Shown in pieces: positions 22,141 to 33,335 of a DNA stretch of 64,000 nucleotides. Every line of letters begins with the position of its first letter. The stretch's first letter is position 1. Origin of the DNA: Patiria pectinifera. Its lineage: Eukaryota > Echinodermata > Asteroidea > Valvatida > Asterinidae. The notes beneath the pieces are model-generated. The model did no database searches, was not told the origin of the DNA, and saw only the letters and a list, made by a program, of their open reading frames with translations. The translations under genes and the position numbers were made by a program. Where the stretch lies: NCBI GenBank assembly GCA_029964075.1, contig CM057129.1, forward strand, positions 18,405,430 through 18,469,429, written 5' to 3'.

Positions 22141-24520
22141 AGAACTGATACATGTAGGCTATAGTGTTCTATAGTCACTGGTTCAAATCCCAATGCAGTC
22201 TATTTCCTCATTCAACCTGTAGTCAGTGGGCTTGTGGAGGCCCATGCATGTTAGTGTTCTATAGTCACAGGTTCAAATCCCACTGCAGTCTACTTCCTCA
22301 TTCAACCTAATAGTCAGTGGGCTTGTGGAGGCCCATGCATGTTAGTGTTCTATAGTCACAGGTTCAAATCCCAATGCAGTCTATTTCCTCATTCAACCTA
22401 ATAGTCAGTGGGCTTGTGGAGGCCCATGCATGTTAGTGTTCTATAGTCACTGGTTCAAATCCCAATGCAGTCTATTTCCTCATTCAACCTAATAGTCAGT
22501 GGGCTTGTGGAGGCCCATGCATGTTAGTGTTCTATAGTCACAGGTTCAAATCCCAATGCAGTCTATTTCCTCATTCAACCTAATAGTCAGTGGGCTTGTG
22601 GAGGCCCATGCATGTTAGTGTTCTATAGTCACAGGTTCAAATCCCAATGCAGTCTATTTCCTCATTCAACCTAATAGTCAGTGGGCTTGTGGAGGCCCAT
22701 GCATGTTAGTGTTCTATAGTCACAGGTTCAAATCCCAATGCAGTCTATTTCCTCATTCAACCTAATAGTCAGTGGGCTTGTGGAGGCCCATGCATGTTAG
22801 TGTTCTATAGTCACTGGTTCAAATCCCAATGCAGTCTATTTCCTCATTCAACCTGTAGTCAGTGGGCTTGTGGAGGCCCATGCATGTTAGTGTTCTATAG
22901 TCACAGGTTCAAATCCCAATGCAGTCTATTTCCTCATTCAACCTAATAGTCAGTGGGCTTGTGGAGGCCCATGCATGTTAGTGTTCTATAGTCACAGGTT
23001 CAAATCCCAATGCAGTCTATTTCCTCATTCAACCTAATAGTCAGTGGGCTTGTGGAGGCCCATGCATGTTAGTGTTCTATAGTCACAGGTTCAAATCCCA
23101 ATGCAGTCTATTTCCTCATTCAACCTAATAGTCAGTGGGCTTGTGGAGGCCCATGCATGTTAGTGTTCTATAGTCACAGGTTCAAATCCCAATGCAGTCT
23201 ATTTCCTCATTCAACCTAATAGTCAGTGGGCTTGTGGAGGCCCATGCATGTTAGTGTTCTATAGTCACAGGTTCAAATCCCAATGCAGTCTATTTCCTCA
23301 TTCAACCTAATAGTCAGTGGGCTTGTGGAGGCCCATGCATGTTAGTGTTCTATAGTCACAGGTTCAAATCCCAATGCAGTCTATTTCCTCATTCAACCTA
23401 ATAGTCAGTGGGCTTGTGGAGGCCCATGCATGTTAGTGTTCTATAGTCACAGGTTCAAATCCCAATGCAGTCTATTTCCTCATTCAACCTAACAGTCAGT
23501 GGGCTTGTGGAGGCCCATGCATGTTAGTGTTCTATAGTCACTGGTTCAAATCCCAATGCAGTCTATTTCCTCATTCAACCTGTAGTCAGTGGGCTTGTGG
23601 AGGCCCATGCATGTTAGTGTTCTATAGTCACAGGTTCAAATCCCAATGCAGTCTATTTCCTCATTCAACCTAATAGTCAGTGGGCTTGTGGAGGCTCATG
23701 CATGTTAGTGTTCTATAGTCACAGGTTCAAATCCCAATGCAGTCTATTTCCTCATTCAACCTAATAGTCAGTGGGCTTGTGGAGGCCCATGCATGTTAGT
23801 GTTCTATAGTCACAGGTTCAAATCCCAATGCAGTCTATTTCCTCATTCAACCTAATAGTCAGTCGGCTTGTGGAGGCCCATGCATGTTAGTGTTCTATAG
23901 TCACTGGTTCAAATCCCAATGCAGTCTATTTCCTCATTCAACCTAATAGTCAGTGGGCTTGTGGAGGCCCATGCATGTTAGTGTTCTATAGTCACAGGTC
24001 CAAATCCCAATGCAGTCTATTTCCTCATTCAACCTAATAGTCAGTGGGCTTGTGGAGGCCCATGCATGTTAGTGTTCTATAGTCACAGGTTCAAATCCCA
24101 CTGCAGTCTATTTCCTCATTCAACCTAATAGTCAGTGGGCTTGTGGAGGCCCATGCATGTTAGTGTTCTATAGTCACAGGTCCAAATCCCAATGCAGTCT
24201 ATTTCCTCATTCAACCTAATAGTCAGTGGGCTTGTGGAGGCCCATGCATGTTAGTGTTCTATAGTCACAGGTTCAAATCCCAATGCAGTCTTTTTCCTCA
24301 TTCAACCTGTAGTCAGTGGGCTTGTGGAGGCCCATGCATGTTAGTGTTCTATAGTCACAGGTTCAAATCCCAATGCAGTCTATTTCCTCATTCAACCTAA
24401 TAGTCAGTGGGCTTGTGGAGGCCCATGCATGTTAGTGTTCTATAGTCACTGGTTCAAATCCCAATGCAGTCTATTTCCTCATTCAACCTGTAGTCAGTGG
24501 GCTTGTGGAGGCCCATGTGC
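22141..24520 (+). repeat. 91-bp tandem satellite, 26 copies
   Basis: The unit ATAGTCAC(A/T)GGTTCAAATCC to GTTAGTGTTCT repeats at 22171, 22261, 22352 and on to 24442. Most units are 91 bp; variants with CCTGTAGTC for CCTAATAGTC are 90 bp. Copies are almost identical, so the array is young or homogenised. GGTTCAAATCC fits the tRNA B-box consensus, and TAGTCAGTGGGC, 50 bp before it, resembles a tRNA A box. There is no reading frame. Confidence 0.95.
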
Positions 24521-24640
24521 ACATCAACAAGTTTATTTCCAGTTGATGCCATTTTTTACTGACCCTTTTATGGGCGGGGGGGGGGGATTGTTTTGGTCTT
24601 AACAACATCTACACTCTGCAATTGGGAGTCATGTTGGTAA
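24521..24640 (+). repeat. Right flank shared by both 91-bp arrays
   Basis: GTGCACATCAACAAGTTTAT to ATGGGCGGGG matches 27559-27625, and ATTGTTTTGGTCTTAACAAC to GACATCACCA matches 28082-28154. The 450 bp between these in copy 2 is absent here, so copy 1 has a deletion (or copy 2 an insertion) at the G-run. Confidence 0.85.
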
Positions 24641-25710
24641 AATGAAGATTGACATCACCAAGTGTTCATGCATATAACTCACAAGAAGAAGTTCTCCAAT
24701 ACACTCATTAATGAGAGGGCACCCTCTTAAGACTGTCAACAGCCACACATTATCTGGGGGTTGAAATAACATTGGGGAGGGCTGTGCATGGATTTTAGCT
24801 AGACTAGCTGCACCATTTTGTTGAATGTAAACTGATATTCTAAAGGTTAGTTGGGTCAAGGAAAGTCGATCTGAGTAAATGTTCCCTGTACTTATATTTC
24901 CTGTCACAGGCTGGTACTGAAACTGAAAATCAGGCTACATGGGAAAACAACACATGATGCTCACAAAAGCTGCAGTTTACACCGCAAAGCTATAAAGCTC
25001 ACTGAACACACTTGTATCTTGCTGTACTGAAGTGCCGATGTTGTAGTATTATTGTGCGGACCTTTGTATACAATCTCAATAGCAACGTCCAAGATTTGAA
25101 TGTTGGCATGTGTGGTGTTGGGTTTCTTTAAGAAATAGTGCATCATTTGTAATTGTGCATTTTGTTCGTTTAAAGCGACAAAAGTGCTCAAAATCTAAAC
25201 AAGGGTACTGAACAACTAACCTGATGAAGTTTCAGCTCAGCTTCAGCTGTATATTTTGAGAAAAACAGCAATCTAGGATCTCAATTTCAAATCAAAAGTT
25301 GCTGAATCTTGTTTTAAATTGGGCCTGAATTCACCGTCCGAGACACGTTCTCACTGAGCCGATTGCAGCTACACGATGTCGTGCGTGCACTGATCCGACA
25401 AATTATAGCAACCCGCATGCGTGTGCGTCGTGCCAATAACAAAACAAAGTACTAATTTAAATTTCCTACGGTGCGTCTTAAGAAGCGCCGTTGTAAATGC
25501 CTTCTTTTGTTGATTACTTCAAAGTGACAGCTTGCCAGAAAGAATAATATCACAGGGAGTTTAGTCCCCTTATTATCTTTCAACCAAGTATGTTTTTCAA
25601 CAATAATTACGCCAGTTACTTTTCGAACAGCTGCAAATGATGGACTATAGCTTTAACGGGTACTCGGGTACCGATGATTTTTTTTTTCAATCGGGTACCC
25701 GGTTCCTGTA
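24641..25710. other. No gene recognised between the two duplicated segments
   Basis: This is unique-looking DNA separating the duplicated blocks, with GGGTAC words near 25655-25705 just before copy 2. There are no exons. Confidence 0.5.
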
Positions 25711-25714
25711 CTAC

Positions 25715-27200
25715 TCGTCAATGCACACCCCTTCTTCCTTTAAAGAGACAGTCTGATATAAAAAGGCTAGTTTGGGAGCGCGTAAAGGTGTTATGACTCA
25801 ATTGCCATAATTTTTTTTATGTTCAACTTGCAAATTGAATTACGTGTAAGAAGAGGAAAACAATAAAGATTTTGCGTGTGTTTTTTTCCCCATTTTTCTT
25901 CCAGCACTATTCTTTGAGACTTTGGGCCTTATTGTTTTGTTGCCCCGTCCTTGACTAAGCATCCTGAACACGCCCCTTTCAAACAAACTCATCATTTGCC
26001 AACCATGAACTCAGAAAACAACTAGGCGTCCATTAATTCAGCCTGTAAACCGCTTGAGTTGAAAACAATTGTTTAGTGGCACCAGACTTCATGTAACGGC
26101 CTCAATTGTAAGGAAATGGGGCTTGTCCAGAAATCTTATCTCATCCGGCAAATTTTTTTTCTTTCGTTTTAACATTCCCTGAAAATGTTACGAAATCCAG
26201 ATGTTTATCGACCCCGACCAAAAAGCAGGTTAGCCCTGCCTATCAGGAATGGGGTATGTAGGGGTTGTCACACTGGTCAGTGTTGTAGGACTCGGACTCG
26301 GGACTCGGACTCGAGTCCGGACTCGAGTCCGGACTCGAGTCCTTTTTTCAAGGACTCGGACTTGGACTCGAGTCCTTTGCTCAAGGACTCGGACTCGGAC
26401 TCGGACTCGGACCCCAAGGACTCGAGGACTCGGCTTCGAGCCCGGCTCGAGTCCGGCAAAATCGGGTCTTTTTTAGGTGTTTTATTTCAATTATTTTATG
26501 TCTTTCACCTTGATTTGGTTTTGCTGTGGAACCGAATTCCGCTATTTCCGTTAGTTAGAACTTTTCATATTACAGAAGACTTTTTCAGTTTCTTTTAGTC
26601 TTTACATTATTTTGTAGACTTGATCTGTGGCTCTGCCTTATGTTGATAGTTTGTTTAACAGTTATGCTATTTACAAGTTTTTTAACCTTTACTGTAAGAA
26701 AGGGAAATAAAGAAAAGCAACAAATGTGAAGAATAATTACTGAAGATCATATGCTAATTGTAATTGTCAATTTACTGTAGTATCTGCTTCAATATCTGTA
26801 GGCTTCTACGCATACTAAGGTAAAAGTTAATGCAAGTTTTTTTAAATGTACATTATAAACATAATGAATGCATTGCATAGTGCATACAACCAAAACCATT
26901 ACCCCTTCTCTATCACCTGACATTTGATAATGACATTTTGAAAACGTTAATATAGTATTGGTGAACCGCGACTTGAATTTGATACATAAGGACTCGGACT
27001 CGGCCTCGAGTCCATTTTTCAAGGACTCGGACTCGGACTCGGACATCAAAAATTGACAAGGACTCGGACTCAGACTCGAGTCCTTTGCTCAAGGACTCGG
27101 ACTCGGACTCGGATGAGGAGGACTCGACTACAACACTGACACTGGTATAATGTTGCAAAATACAACGATTTTGGCTTCAAAGAACTGATACATGTAGGCT
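25715..27200 (+). repeat. Duplicated segment R, copy 2 (interrupted by hAT-like element)
   Basis: 25715-26277 matches 21548-22106, and the match resumes at 27139 with ACACTGGTATAATGTTGCAA. The gap is exactly the transposable element at 26278-27138, so the duplication predates that insertion. Confidence 0.85.
26278..27138. mobile_element. hAT-like non-autonomous element with GACTCG arrays
   Basis: Perfect inverted ends CAGTGTTGTAG and CTACAACACTG are flanked by ACACTGGT on both sides (26270-26277 and 27139-27146), an 8-bp target duplication. The paralogue at 22097-22111 shows the empty site. Near both ends (26285-26455 and 26990-27125) are arrays of GGACTCGGACTCG, inverted relative to each other. 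The 860-bp element has no transposase; the SDSD and TRTR peptides it can encode are repeat artefacts. Confidence 0.9.
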
Positions 27201-27206
27201 ATAGTG

Positions 27207-27560
27207 TTCTATAGTCACTGGTTCAAATCCCAATGCAGTCTATTTCCTCATTCAACCTAATAGTCAGTGGGCTTGTGGAGGCCCATGCATGTTAGTGTTC
27301 TATAGTCACTGGTTCAAATCCCAATGCAGTCTATTTCCTCATTCAACCTAATAGTCAGTGGGCTTGTGGAGGCCCATGCATGTTAGTGTTCTATAGTCAC
27401 AGGTTCAAATCCCACTGCAGTCTATTTCCTCATTCAACCTAATAGTCAGTGGGCTTGTGGAGGCCCATGCATGTTAGTGTTCTATAGTCACAGGTTCAAA
27501 TCCCAATGCAGTCTATTTCCTCATTCAACCTGTAGTCAGTGGGCTTGTGGAGGCCCATGT
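27207..27560 (+). repeat. 91-bp tandem satellite, 4-copy paralogue
   Basis: Units at 27211, 27302, 27393 and 27484 are the same as in the 26-copy array, with the same left and right flanks. The copy number differs 26 to 4 between paralogues, so the array expands or contracts. Confidence 0.95.
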
Positions 27561-27625
27561 GCACATCAACAAGTTTATTTCCAGTTGATGCCATTTTTTA
27601 CTGACCCTTTTATGGGCGGGGGAGG

Positions 27626-28081
27626 GGGATGGCATGACAATAAAAAGTGGGAGTTTTTGCGCAAATAAATGACTCAGATAAATTCATTTTCTTTTTCGCA
27701 TTTGAACAGCTCACCCAAGTGCTACATCACGAGATTGAAACAATTTCAGAATTTTGCTTTTTGTGGGGTGGGGTCACATTTTATAAAAAGTAGGGAGGGG
27801 GGGTAAATGGTGTTGACAGAAAATCTATCAGTCACAGGTAATTTTGGTGTGTATTTTCCAATCCAGTATAGTGGACGGGTGTGGACCCTATTGCACATTA
27901 AACTTGATGAAACGTTCAGTTCCAGATGCTGGTTTTATCTTAAAAGTTGCATGCCAAAATGTCATAGATACCAGTGATAAATACCCCGTATTCCAAAAAT
28001 CAGGAAAAATACTCACAACTCTACAAGGTGTAGAGAAAAACTTAAAGCTTATCTTTAAAAAAAAAATATTAAGAAAGCCTG
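27626..28081. other. Unique core between array 2 and its right flank
   Basis: About 455 bp present only in copy 2. A 96-codon frame at 27844-28134 lacks recognisable motifs and runs into duplicated non-coding sequence, so I do not call it a gene. Confidence 0.45.
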
Positions 28082-28170
28082 TTGTTTTGGTCTTAACAAC
28101 ATCTACACTCTGCAATTGGGAGTCATGTTGGTAAAATGAAGATTGACATCACCAAAAAAAGGAGAGAAAA

Positions 28171-28370
28171 TGTGGTGTCCATAAATTGGGCTAGTACGGG
28201 AAGCCGGGTATTAAACGTGGGGACTTGAACAAGTTCAACGAAATCCCCCTCATAAGAGATTATTGTTGTTTACAATAATTTTGTCTGCGCAACGTTTTCT
28301 CAACAATAATTTTGGGAATTTCCTTGAACTTGCTCCAGTGTTCCATGTTAGGCAACCCTTCACCTACTTG
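28171..28370 (+). mobile_element. GGTGTCCATAAATT element, truncated copy
   Basis: It is nearly identical to 29301-29500 (CTAGTACGGGAAGCCGGG, CAACAATAATTTTGGGAATT) but lacks the right inverted end, being cut off where inverted segment R begins. The shared sequence also includes about 20 bp to the left (AAAAAAAGGAGAGAAAATGT). Confidence 0.7.
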
Positions 28371-28374
28371 TATT

Positions 28375-28778
28375 TTGCAACATTATACCAGTGTGACAAC
28401 CCCTACATACCCCATCCCTGATAGGCAGGGCTAACCTGCTTTTTGGTCGGGGTCGATAAACATCTGGATTTCGTAACATTTTCAGGGAATGTTAAAACGA
28501 AAGAAAACCATTTGCCCGATGAGATAAGATTTCTGGACAAGCCCCATTTCCTTACAATTGAGGCCGTTACATGAAGTCTGGTACCATTAAACAATTGTTT
28601 TCAACTGAAGCGGTTTACAGGCTGAATTAATGGACACCTAGTTGTTTTCTGAGTTCATGGTTGGCAAATGATGAGTTTGTCTGAAAGGGGCCTGTTCAGG
28701 ATGCTTGGTCAAGGACGGGGCAACAAAACAATAAGGCCCAAAGTCTCAAAGAATAGTGCTGGAAGAAAAATGGAAAAA
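28375..28778 (-). repeat. Duplicated segment R, copy 3 (inverted, truncated)
   Basis: It is the reverse complement of 21733-22140, beginning GTATTTTGCAACATTATACC-like and ending at GAAGAAAAATGG, where the foldback element at 28779 starts. With copy 2 it forms an outer inverted repeat around 27.2-28.4 kb, as if these were terminal arms of one large foldback element. Confidence 0.8.
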
Positions 28779-30041
28779 AGTCAGGTGGCATATGGTCGGA
28801 ATCGTGACCGACTGGTCCAAAGCACCAAACTTGGCAGATAGATTCTTATAGCCCTAGAGAATATATTTAGAAGGGGTGACACCTGAAATTCTTTTGGGAA
28901 GGGTGCCTAATTTGCATAAATCGTTAATCCCTGCCGTGTAATATATTTATTCCCATATTTGGGTATATTTTTATTTTTTTATTTTTTTGAAAAGTGTATT
29001 TTGGTGATTCTACTTGCATATTCTTACTTCAATAACATTTTGTAAAACATAAGTGACTGAATAATTAGGAGGACATAGTAAAGAACCAAAATTGCTACTA
29101 TTTTACCCTCAAGTTACGCGCATTTAACTTTTCCTCAGATATCATCAACTTGTCTTGCCAAACGTGGGTATTGATGAGCTTCAAATTCACAAAGTTACTT
29201 ACTGGCATTGTTACCCTAACAAAAATAAGTGGAAAATCAAGTGAAAATTGATAACATCTTGATGTTTAGCCCAAAAGACCAAAAAAAGGAGAGAAAATGT
29301 GGTGTCCATAAATTGGGCTAGTACGGGAAGCCGGGTATTAAACGTGGGGACTTGAACAAGTTCAACGAAATCCCCCTCATAAGAGATTATTGTTGTTTAC
29401 AATAATTTTGTCTGCGCAACGTTTTCTCAACAATAATTTTGGGAATTTCCTTGTACTTGCTCCTGTGTTCCATATTAGGCAACCCTTCACCTACTTGTTA
29501 GACTAATTTATGGACACCTCGTTTTTCCCCAGTTCTTGTTTTCTGGGCTTAATATCACAATGTAATCATTGTTCACATGATTTTGCATAAGGTTTTTATA
29601 GGGTAACTGTACCAGTAAGCTACTTGGTGAATTTGGAGTTCATCAATGCTGATGTTTGGCAAGACTAATTGATAATATCTGGAGACAAGGTAAATGGGCG
29701 CAATTTTAGGGCATAATAGTAGCTATTTTTGGATCATTACTATGTCCTCATAATTATTCAGTCACTTAAATGCTTTGGAAAATGTTATTTAAGTAAAGAT
29801 ATGTAAGTAGAATCCTCAAAATACACTTTTCAAAAAAATAAAAAAATAAAAATATACCCAAATATGGGAATAAATATATTACACGACAGGGATTAACGAT
29901 TTATGCAAATTAGGCACCCTTCCCAAAAGAATTTCAGGTGTCACCCCTTCTAAATATATTCTCTAGGGCTATAAGAATCTATCTGCCAAGTTTGGTGCTT
30001 TGGACCAGTCGGTCACGATTCCGACCATATGCCACCTGACT
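28779..30041. mobile_element. 1.26-kb foldback element with 440-bp inverted arms
   Basis: The left arm 28779-29222 begins AGTCAGGTGGCATATGGTCG. The right arm 29598-30041 is its inverse and ends GACCATATGCCACCTGACT. Arms share CACCTGAAATTCTTTTGGGA and CCCATATTTGGGTATATTTT and differ by scattered changes and indels. The 375-bp loop holds a complete copy of the GGTGTCCATAAATT element. No transposase or clear target duplication was seen. Confidence 0.85.
29301..29518. mobile_element. GGTGTCCATAAATT MITE, complete copy in foldback loop
   Basis: Inverted ends GGTGTCCATAAATTGGGCTA and GTCTAATTTATGGACACC-like, read as GACTAATTTATGGACACC at the right, bound 218 bp. It is nested in the loop of the foldback element, and its truncated twin lies 1.1 kb upstream in the same orientation. 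Confidence 0.7.
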
Positions 30042-30084
30042 ATAAGATGATGAAATAATATTGGCTCTACAATGGGACATATGG

Positions 30085-30250
30085 GACAGTCAGGCGCGGT
30101 CCTAGAGCCAATATTTTTTTTTGGGGGGGGGGGCTAGCAAGGTGGATCCAGAATTTTGTTCAGGGAGGCCTGCTGAAATGTAGACCGGTTATTTTCTCCA
30201 GACACCTTAGGCCTCTGAAAATCAATACTTGGGGGGGGGGGGGTTGCCAT
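30085..30250. repeat. G-run-rich fragment
   Basis: CAGGCGCGGTCCTAGAGCC and CAAGGTGGATCCAGAATTTT resemble ends of DNA-transposon fragments, each beside runs of 10-13 G (30121-30131, 30231-30243). They are too short to classify. Confidence 0.35.
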
Positions 30251-30459
30251 ATTTTCAATGGGGAGCACTGATAAAATCATAAAATCCTACAATCAGGCAC
30301 ACTATATTAACTAAAACTGTGCAAATGCACCCTTCTCATTTAGGGGGAGCCGTTCCCATGTACGTCAAATTCTTACATTTTGCTAGTGCATTTTTGGGGG
30401 GGGCTAGACCAGACCAGGCGCAGGAAGTGTCCCAACCGTTTTGGCCAGGATTGTAGATC

Positions 30460-30545
30460 AGAACCGACCTCTCAAATCTGGCTAGCTCAATGGATGAGTG
30501 GTATAGGTAAGTGCATGGTTCTTGGTTCAAGTCGAACCCAAGCAA
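30460..30545 (+). mobile_element. tRNA-like SINE fragment
   Basis: TGGCTAGCTCAATGGATGAG (A-box-like) and CTTGGTTCAAGTCGAACCCA (B-box-like) lie about 45 bp apart, as in a tRNA. It is flanked by unrelated DNA and does not fold into a complete tRNA, so it is an old SINE head. Confidence 0.4.
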
Positions 30546-31827
30546 GCTTGTCTACTCATGAGTTGTCTTACAGTGCTTGTAAAGAAAGTTCTGTCCGCTG
30601 AAGGATACATGTTTTTCTTCCAATTTTTAAAAAATATATATTCCGCAACTGTCTCGGAAAGCCCACGAAAGTCTTTGGACTAACTTCCAGTGGGGTGACA
30701 GTGGTGAGAAGGAAAACCCCAGAATGAAATATTCTAGGGAAAACACACAGAATCAGGCAGGGACTGAAAATCCAATGAACAGTGGTGGAAGGCAAGGACA
30801 ATTAAGTATCATAGTACTACGCCAACCTGATCCCCAACCATTAACATTAGTGATATTTGACAAGGAGCACGTCAATCCTTGATTACACATTCCGGTCTGA
30901 AAAAAAACCCCAAGATTCTGCCAGCCACATCACATTGCATGCCATTCTTGCTCTTCATAACTACAGACCATCAAAAAGAACAGTAAACAACCTAGGCCAG
31001 CTCTGTAAACAAGAGTACATGCACCAACCCTCAACCTATTAGGCCAAGTAAAACAAATATAAATACTTTCTCGTCCGGGGTTTTTAAAAAAGAAATGAAG
31101 GAGGCGGGCGTTGTGTTTCTTGTTATTTTTTCCCCAAGATGGTGGATTTTCTAAGATGGCAGAAAAAAAATCTTTCATTTTCTTGACTTTTTGGCTGATA
31201 CAAAATTGTGTCGTACAAAGCAGATACCCTTTCCACAAAGCCACAATTTTGTTGGAATCAAATAAAAACACAATATACTAACAATATATTGACAATATAT
31301 GTAAAATGTATTGTAAATGTATGAAGAAAAAAAAAAGTGGGCGGGAAAAAGGAAGCAGGTGGGGATGAGAAACTGGTTTATTTTTTTTTTACTTGGCCCT
31401 ATAATTGATTTAAGCCCTGTTACCACAATGAACATTGTTGCACTTGCGACTCTCAGAGAGATGCCAATCCCACCTCATCCACCACTTTATTCTATTAACA
31501 TTTTTTTTTACTGCCCAGTCAATGTCAGTATACACTGTCATGGCACATCAGTACGTCCAGGCCTACAATTAAGGATAGGCCTTTTTTTCCCCCTCGGGGG
31601 AAAGACGCGCGTGCAGGTCTGGGAATATGATGTGTCTGCGCTGGGTATATTATATACACAGTGAGTTTCTCTCGGGACCAAGTGTCAGTTCTGGGAATGC
31701 AGAATGCCACAGCATCTGCTACTTACGAGGATGAAATAACCTGAGTGTTCCTCAAATGCTCGCCAAACATTACATAGCCCAGCCAAAGGTGTGTTTCATT
31801 ATTTGAATAGGAAAAAAGACTCGAGTA
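30546..31827. other. No gene recognised
   Basis: AT-rich DNA with A- and T-runs near 31325 and 31380. A 115-codon frame at 31317-31664 has no motif. Confidence 0.45.
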
Positions 31828-32073
31828 GGGCAATTCCACTGTTACTAACGTTACATTTTCGTAACGTGAGTAACCGATTTGGTGCGTCTTGTTTATCATA
31901 CATTTGTACATAACACATTTTTCTGGATGTCATCTTTGGTGCTTAGGTAGGTCTAGGTCTACTCTATCTACCATAGGGATAACAGTTATTAAACCTTTTC
32001 AGTAAGGTAATTACAGCCCAAGGAAACTCAAAAGTACATCAAAAATGTAACGTGAGTAACCGTGGAATTGCCC
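31828..32073. mobile_element. GGGCAATTCCAC MITE, 246 bp
   Basis: GGGCAATTCCACTGTTACT followed by ACGTTACATTTT at the left is inverted as AAAATGTAACGTGAGTAACC followed by GTGGAATTGCCC at the right. AGTA flanks both sides (31824-31827 and 32074-32077), possibly a 4-bp duplication. It is non-coding. Confidence 0.7.
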
Positions 32074-32109
32074 AGTAGGTCTTGAAACTGTGATTCCCGA
32101 CCATTGTGC

Positions 32110-32800
32110 CCGAGGTTCATCCATGAATGAAGGTTTAGAAATTTAAAATAAATAAATACTCTGAACTTATTTATCTTAATTTTTTTAAAGCACTGTAACC
32201 CTGTGAAAACAGCCTTTGATTTTAAGTTGCTTTTGCACCTAACGTACAAAAAAGACCAGCCCCTACTTATGTCGAGCCACAAATAATTGGAAGATGTTTA
32301 AATAACTATTTCATGGCTAAATTCGGCTGGAATGTTTATTTGACGAACGGGTGGTTTCTTTTGAGGTTTTACATTAGGGGAGGCCTCGAATTTGACAATA
32401 ATCTAACGCATTTTGATATTTTCGATATGATTCCTCAATATTGAAATTTTCGATATTTCAATCATTATAATTGCTATCAGCGATATCGCTTTCAAAATAC
32501 TATCAAATTTATAATCAAGTAATATAATCAAGTAATATTATTTTTTTTAATATCGACGATGCTTAGGTAGGTTCATCCATGAATGACGGTTTAAAGGTCC
32601 TCTCTTTGTACTGTTAAATAAATCATAGAGCTAGAAACTAAGCACTGTAACCCTATGAAATCAGCCTTTTATTTTGAGTTGCTTAAAAATTTTCACACTA
32701 CTGCACAAAAAAGATCAGCCCCTACTTTTGTCGGGCCAAAAATAAATTGAAGATGTTTAAATAATTATTCCATGGCTACATGCGCTGGGAATTTTTCAGT
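32110..32800. repeat. Direct duplication of a 230-bp segment
   Basis: GGTTCATCCATGAATGA at 32114 and 32569 starts two copies sharing AAGCACTGTAACCCTATGAA-like sequence, AAAAGATCAGCCCCTACTT-like sequence and AGATGTTTAAATAA. The second ATCGAT-type repeat (32345-32570) lies between them. Confidence 0.7.
32345..32570. repeat. Interspersed repeat with ATCGAT-rich end, copy 2
   Basis: Homologous to 10455-10780: GGTTTCTTTTGAGGTTTTAC at 32352, GACAATAATCTAACGCATTT, TTTTCGATATGATTCCTC, then AT-rich DNA. The internal part present in copy 1 (about 10510-10640) is missing here. Confidence 0.6.
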
Positions 32801-32872
32801 TGATATTTCATTCAAAAGTAAATAATTTTTTTATTACTAGAAATAATTAAAGTTTAAAAATAAAAAGGGGGA

Positions 32873-33335
32873 AAGCATCTCTAATTATGAGGAATCCAAA
32901 AGTATGGGTGAGGGGAAGGTAGGATTAAAGACAGGCCCAAACAGTGAGCAGGCCTCACCCCACACACTGAGTTATCATTTCAGTAATTTTAATAGGTTTA
33001 CTGCATTTTTCATATCATCAAACATAATTAACAAGAATTTATATAAAGAATAACAAAAATAATATGAGGGATCCAGGTAAAAGCGTAAGCTTGTACAAGA
33101 CCTAAGACCCTGCGATTACAAATTAACGTCTACATACACTAGGCTTGAGTACAAAACTGGTAATGTATCAAGTGAATATATTAATAAATCCATTACCCAA
33201 GACTTCCCTTCTCTAATTATGAGGAATCTAAAAGTACATGTGGACGGGTAGGGTTTAAGACAGGCCAAGACGGTGATCAGGCGTCACCCCACGGAATTAT
33301 CAGTCCAGTAATTTCACACAGCCTGTGTCATAAAT
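32873..33335. repeat. Direct duplication, CTCTAATTATGAGGAATC units
   Basis: CTCTAATTATGAGGAATCCA at 32878 and CTCTAATTATGAGGAATCTA at 33212 begin copies about 130 bp long that share AAGACAGGCC, GCCTCACCCCAC-like and CAGTAATTT words. Confidence 0.65.

Noticed and set aside
22141-24520. CRISPR-like direct repeats
   Set aside because: The whole 91-bp unit is conserved with no variable spacers, and the genome is animal. It is a satellite.
26185-26598. 137-codon frame with SDSDSD and SSPDSSP runs
   Set aside because: It is translated from GACTCG arrays within a hAT-like element and from non-coding segment R. No homology and no conserved frame in paralogues.
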